Both the position numbers and the translations under genes were made by a program. A stretch of DNA of 5,344 nucleotides, from assembly GCA_016935955.1 (NCBI GenBank), contig JAFGPY010000364.1, forward strand, positions 1 to 5,344, given 5' to 3'. Below, piece after piece: positions 3,082 to 5,344 of the stretch (position 1 is the stretch's first letter; each line of letters opens with the position of its first letter). The DNA comes from Planctomycetota bacterium. GTDB taxonomy: Bacteria; Planctomycetota; Phycisphaerae; FEN-1346; JAACEH01. A model generated the notes under the pieces. The model was given only the letters and a program-made list of their open reading frames with translations. It was not told where the DNA came from and did not search any database.

Positions 3082-5344
3082 ATGAGTGAGAATCAGACGC
3101 CCGAACTTCCGCCGCAATACGATCCGACGGCCTTCGAGGCCGAGGTGCAATCCTTGTGGGACCAGGGCGGCTACTTCCACGCCGTGCCCGGCAAGGGAGG
3201 CAAGCCCTACACGATCGTCATCCCGCCGCCGAACGTCACCGGCGCCCTGCACATGGGCCACGGCTTGGACAACACGCTGCAGGACATCCTGATCCGCTGG
3301 CGGCGGATGCAGGGACGCAATGCCCTCTGGATGCCCGGCACGGACCATGCCGGCATCGCCACGCAGACGGTCGTCGAGAAGCGCATCCTGGCCGAGGAAG
3401 GCAAGACCCGCCACCAGGTGGGCCGCGACGAGCTCGTGCGCCGCATCTGGCAATGGAAGGACGAGTACGAGGCCCGCATCTGCGGCCAGCTCAAGAGCAT
3501 GGGCTGCTCATGCGACTGGCAGCGGCAACGGTTCACGCTCGACGAGATGTGCGCCCGGGCTGTGCGGCACACGTTCTTCCGCCTGTTCAGCGACGGGCTG
3601 ATCTATCGCGGCAAGCGGCTCGTGAACTGGGACCCGGCCACCGAGACCACCCTGGCCGACGACGAGGTGGAGTACGAGACCGTCCACAGCCACTTCTGGC
3701 ACATCCGCTACCCGCTGAGCGAACCGGTCGTGCTGTCCCGTGGCACGGGCATCTTGCCCGTGGAAGACTCGTCGGTAACCAGGCGACACGGAGCGTGTCT
3801 TCCCCACTGGACCCAAACCGGCGCTACGTACGCGGTCACGTTCCGCCTGGCCGATTCTCTTCCCGCTCACGTCGCCGAGTCATGGCAGCGACTGTGGGCG
3901 GAAATCATGCAACGAGCCGAAAGTCAAGGCCGGTCCCTGACGTGGCAGGAGCGCAAGGAACTGCACGAATTGTATCAGGCGCGGGTTGAGAGCGAGTTGC
4001 ACGTTGGCCGCGGGGAATGCCACCTTAGGAATCCCGAAGTCGCACAAATAGTCCAGGATGCCCTGAAGTATTTCGACGGAGATCGCTACGAGCTCGTCGC
4101 ATGGTCCGTCATGCCGAACCATGTCCACGTCATCGTCAGGCCCATTGGAAGTCATGAGTTGCCGGACATCCTGCACTCGTGGAAGTCCTTCACGGCCAAA
4201 GAAGCCAACAAGGCCCTGGGTTGTACGGGCTCGTTCTGGCAGGAAGGGTACTACGACCACTTGATCCGCGATGAGGAAGATTTCGGGCACGCCGTTCAGT
4301 ACGTCGTCAACAATCCCGAGCGTGCCGGGCTTCGCAACTGGCCGTGGGTGGGAATGCAGAAAACCCAGGGCCAGGATGGCCCTGGGACGCACGGGCAAGA
4401 TGCCCGTGCCACGGTAATCACGCATCTGGTCGTGGCCACCACGCGGCCCGAGACGATGCTCGGCGATACGGCCGTGGCCGTCAATCCGCAGGACCCGCGC
4501 TACCAGAAGCTCATTGGCCGCACGGTGACCCTGCCGCTCATGGGCCGCGAGATTCCCATCATCGCCGACGACTACGTGGACCGCGAGACGGGCACGGGCT
4601 GCCTCAAGGTCACGCCGGGCCACGACTTCAACGACTGGGCGATCGGTCAGCGGCACCACCTGCCGGTGATCAATGTCCTGGAACCCAACGGCACGATCAA
4701 CGCCGAGGGCGGCAAGTACGCCGGGCTCGACCGCTTCGAGGCCCGCAAGCGCGTGGTGGCCGACCTGGAGGCCCTGGGCCTGGTCGAGAAGATCGAAGAC
4801 TACTCGCACGAGGTCGGCCACAGCTACCGCAGCCACGTGCCGATCGAGCCGTACCTGTCGGACCAGTGGTACGTGGCCGTGAAGGACCCCAAGCGCAACC
4901 TGTCCCAGGCCGCGGGCGAGGCCGTCTCGAGCGGCCGCGTGCGGTTCCATCCCGACCGCTACGGCCAGACGTACCTGTCGTGGATCGAGAACCTGCGCGA
5001 CTGGCCGATCAGCCGCCAACTGTGGTGGGGACACCGCATTCCGATCTGGTACGCGCCGGCCGAAGTGACCGACGAGCAGATGGCGAAGGCGTTCGCCGGT
5101 CGCGAAGACGTGGCCTATCGCCGCGACACCGACAACGGCACGTGGTACGTCTGCCCGTGCGAGGGCGAGTTGGCGGGCGACGAGCTGGGCGACGGCATCG
5201 CCATGCAGCAGGACCCCGACGTGCTCGACACGTGGTTCTCCAGCGCCCTGTGGCCGCACTCGACGCTCGGCTGGCCCGAGGCGACCGACGAGCTGAAGTT
5301 CTATTACCCGACGAGCACGCTCGTGACGGCTCGCGAGATCATCA
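3082..5344 (+). CDS. valS: Valyl-tRNA synthetase with an in-frame RAYT transposase inserted in its editing domain; 3' end beyond window
   Basis: Class I synthetase that charges tRNA-Val in the cytosol and hydrolyses mischarged Thr-tRNA-Val. The frame opens at ATG 3082 and stays open to the edge (754 codons). Seen: PPPNVTGALHMGH with the HIGH-type motif HMGH at residues 57-60; DHAGIATQ; WDPATETTLADDEVEYE; editing domain with TTRPET at 453-458, GREIPIIADDYVD and TPGHDFND; then catalytic-core PYLSDQWYV, ISRQLWWGHRIPIWY and DVLDTWFSSALWPHS near 714-728. The KMSKS loop, anticodon domain and C-terminal coiled coil lie past the edge. Normal ValRS goes almost directly from HFWHIRYPL to VVATTRPETMLGD; here about 226 extra residues (about 219-444) intervene and carry a complete transposase domain. 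No stop or frameshift is seen in either half. Start choice: it gives a normal N-terminus; GAG at 3073-3075 or AGGA at 3065-3068 may serve as ribosome site. It could be a functional enzyme with a tolerated insertion or a young pseudogene complemented elsewhere. Confidence 0.92.
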   Translation, partial: MSENQTPELPPQYDPTAFEAEVQSLWDQGGYFHAVPGKGGKPYTIVIPPPNVTGALHMGHGLDNTLQDILIRWRRMQGRNALWMPGTDHAGIATQTVVEKRILAEEGKTRHQVGRDELVRRIWQWKDEYEARICGQLKSMGCSCDWQRQRFTLDEMCARAVRHTFFRLFSDGLIYRGKRLVNWDPATETTLADDEVEYETVHSHFWHIRYPLSEPVVLSRGTGILPVEDSSVTRRHGACLPHWTQTGATYAVTFRLADSLPAHVAESWQRLWAEIMQRAESQGRSLTWQERKELHELYQARVESELHVGRGECHLRNPEVAQIVQDALKYFDGDRYELVAWSVMPNHVHVIVRPIGSHELPDILHSWKSFTAKEANKALGCTGSFWQEGYYDHLIRDEEDFGHAVQYVVNNPERAGLRNWPWVGMQKTQGQDGPGTHGQDARATVITHLVVATTRPETMLGDTAVAVNPQDPRYQKLIGRTVTLPLMGREIPIIADDYVDRETGTGCLKVTPGHDFNDWAIGQRHHLPVINVLEPNGTINAEGGKYAGLDRFEARKRVVADLEALGLVEKIEDYSHEVGHSYRSHVPIEPYLSDQWYVAVKDPKRNLSQAAGEAVSSGRVRFHPDRYGQTYLSWIENLRDWPISRQLWWGHRIPIWYAPAEVTDEQMAKAFAGREDVAYRRDTDNGTWYVCPCEGELAGDELGDGIAMQQDPDVLDTWFSSALWPHSTLGWPEATDELKFYYPTSTLVTAREII
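3738..3762 (+). repeat. Left terminal inverted repeat / REP hairpin
   Basis: CACGGGC (3744-3750), loop ATCTT, GCCCGTG (3756-3762); preceded by GTGG (3740-3743), which matches the tetranucleotide position that RAYT enzymes recognise at the foot of REP hairpins. It is the exact reverse complement of 4390-4414 over all 25 bases. In the valS frame it reads RGTGILPV. Confidence 0.85.
3760..4356 (+). CDS. REP-associated tyrosine transposase (RAYT, Y1_Tnp / HUH family), fused in frame within valS
   Basis: In its family the enzyme nicks and joins single-stranded REP DNA using an HUH metal site and a tyrosine. Seen: N-terminal LPHWTQTGATYAVTFRLADS, the usual opening strand of this RAYT group; a charged helical segment; GECHLRNPEVAQIV; MPNHVHVIVRP with the HUH histidines at ValRS-frame residues 347 and 349; LHSWKSFTAKEAN; GSFWQEGYYDHLIRDEEDF; and QYVVNNPERAGL, whose Tyr (residue 407, codon 4300) aligns with the catalytic Tyr of known RAYTs. 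All catalytic residues are present at normal spacing, so the roughly 200-residue domain looks intact. No own stop codon exists; translation continues through the right REP into valS. GTG 3760 or TTG 3754, both inside the left REP, are the only early in-frame starts, and neither has a Shine-Dalgarno; the first ATG (3907) would cut off the first strand. The bounds given are the domain, not an independent gene. Confidence 0.85.
3785..3799 (+). repeat. Inner left hairpin of the RAYT element
   Basis: GACACG (3785-3790), loop GAG, CGTGTC (3794-3799). A wider 7-bp pairing, GGAAGAC (3762-3768) with GTCTTCC (3797-3803), competes with it. It codes for the RHGACLP stretch at the transposase N-terminus and may be a second, diverged REP. 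Confidence 0.5.
4364..4386 (+). repeat. Inner right hairpin of the RAYT element
   Basis: Perfect 9-bp stem CCCAGGGCC (4364-4372) with GGCCCTGGG (4378-4386) around the 5-base loop AGGAT. It stands three bases before the outer right REP hairpin, whose loop is AAGAT, so the pair looks like two diverged copies of one REP core in tandem. It is translated as TQGQDGPG in the valS frame. Confidence 0.65.
4390..4414 (-). repeat. Right terminal inverted repeat / REP hairpin
   Basis: CACGGGC (4390-4396), loop AAGAT, GCCCGTG (4402-4408), then CCACGG. It is the exact reverse complement of 3738-3762. In the valS frame it reads HGQDARAT and leads into ITHLVVATTRPET of the editing domain. Confidence 0.85.

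Larger units (their letters stand above)
3738..4414 (+). mobile_element. RAYT element (REP-flanked Y1/HUH transposon) inserted in valS
   Basis: The ends are perfect 25-bp inverted repeats (3738-3762 and 4390-4414), each holding a 7-bp REP hairpin with GTGG at its 5' foot in the outward-in orientation. A second hairpin lies inside each end (3785-3799 and 4364-4386). Between them is one transposase reading frame in the same direction and frame as valS. Codon use departs from the flanks: ATA, AGG (three), CGA, GTT (three) and CTT (four) occur within the insert and none of these codons appears in the visible valS flanks. No target-site duplication is evident, as expected for single-strand Y1 transposition. 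The exact insertion junctions cannot be fixed without an uninterrupted relative; they may differ by a few bases from the repeat edges. Confidence 0.85.

Noticed and set aside
1230..3083. 617-codon open frame on the minus strand across cimA
   Set aside because: It lies antisense to a clear cimA, is low in complexity (Val, Arg, His, Gln rich) and shows no family motif; it is the expected shadow of strong GC3 bias.
3156..3989. 277-codon + frame overlapping valS
   Set aside because: Arg/Pro/Gly-rich out-of-frame shadow; the valS frame over the same bases carries HMGH and other conserved motifs.
3738..4414. Intein in ValRS
   Set aside because: No intein splice blocks: no Cys/Ser at the left junction, no His-Asn followed by Cys/Ser/Thr at the right, and the insert matches a RAYT with REP ends instead of a Hint domain. 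Protein splicing is therefore not expected.
3738..4414. Insertion breaks the valS frame (simple pseudogene)
   Set aside because: Codon-by-codon reading shows no stop or frame change from 3082 to 5344; loss of function cannot be excluded but is not visible.
3880..5259. 459-codon open frame on the minus strand across valS
   Set aside because: Antisense shadow of valS and the RAYT; it runs through both without any domain of its own.
1..5344. CRISPR array, tRNA or rRNA genes
   Set aside because: No regularly spaced direct repeats and no cloverleaf or rRNA-like sequence noticed on either strand.

Overview
The window is GC-rich bacterial DNA with strong G/C third-position bias and one coding direction (all genes on +). 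The protein styles and the type of REP repeat and REP-associated transposase suggest a Planctomycetota or other PVC-group bacterium. That placement is inference from family resemblance, not proven here.

Layout. (1) 1-1048: 3' part of a site-2-protease-type (M50) membrane metalloprotease gene whose start lies upstream of the window. (2) 1049-1364: a 316-base gap that looks like a complete transcription-attenuation leader: a sigma70-type promoter (1087-1114), a Shine-Dalgarno and a 33-codon leader peptide (1157-1258) with an Ile-Ile-Val-Ile-Val run, three mutually exclusive RNA pairings, and a rho-independent terminator (1278-1318). (3) 1365-2939: cimA, (R)-citramalate synthase, first step of the pyruvate route to isoleucine. 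(4) 2940-3081: intergenic region with two hairpins, one of them REP-like. (5) 3082 to the window end: valS, valyl-tRNA synthetase, open at the 3' edge.

The most striking point is inside valS. At the start of the editing (CP1) domain the gene is interrupted by about 677 bp (3738-4414) holding an apparently complete REP-associated tyrosine transposase (RAYT, Y1/HUH family). It has perfect 25-bp inverted terminal repeats, each a REP-type hairpin, with a further hairpin just inside each end. The reading frame is open from the valS start, through both repeats and the transposase, and back into the editing domain, so the predicted product is a ValRS with a transposase of about 225 residues embedded in it. 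Codon use in the insert differs clearly from both flanks.

How the genes fit together: cimA feeds isoleucine synthesis and valS charges tRNA with valine, so both belong to branched-chain amino-acid metabolism. The leader peptide would let cimA transcription respond to charged tRNA-Ile/Val. The M50 protease gene appears to belong to a separate upstream unit.
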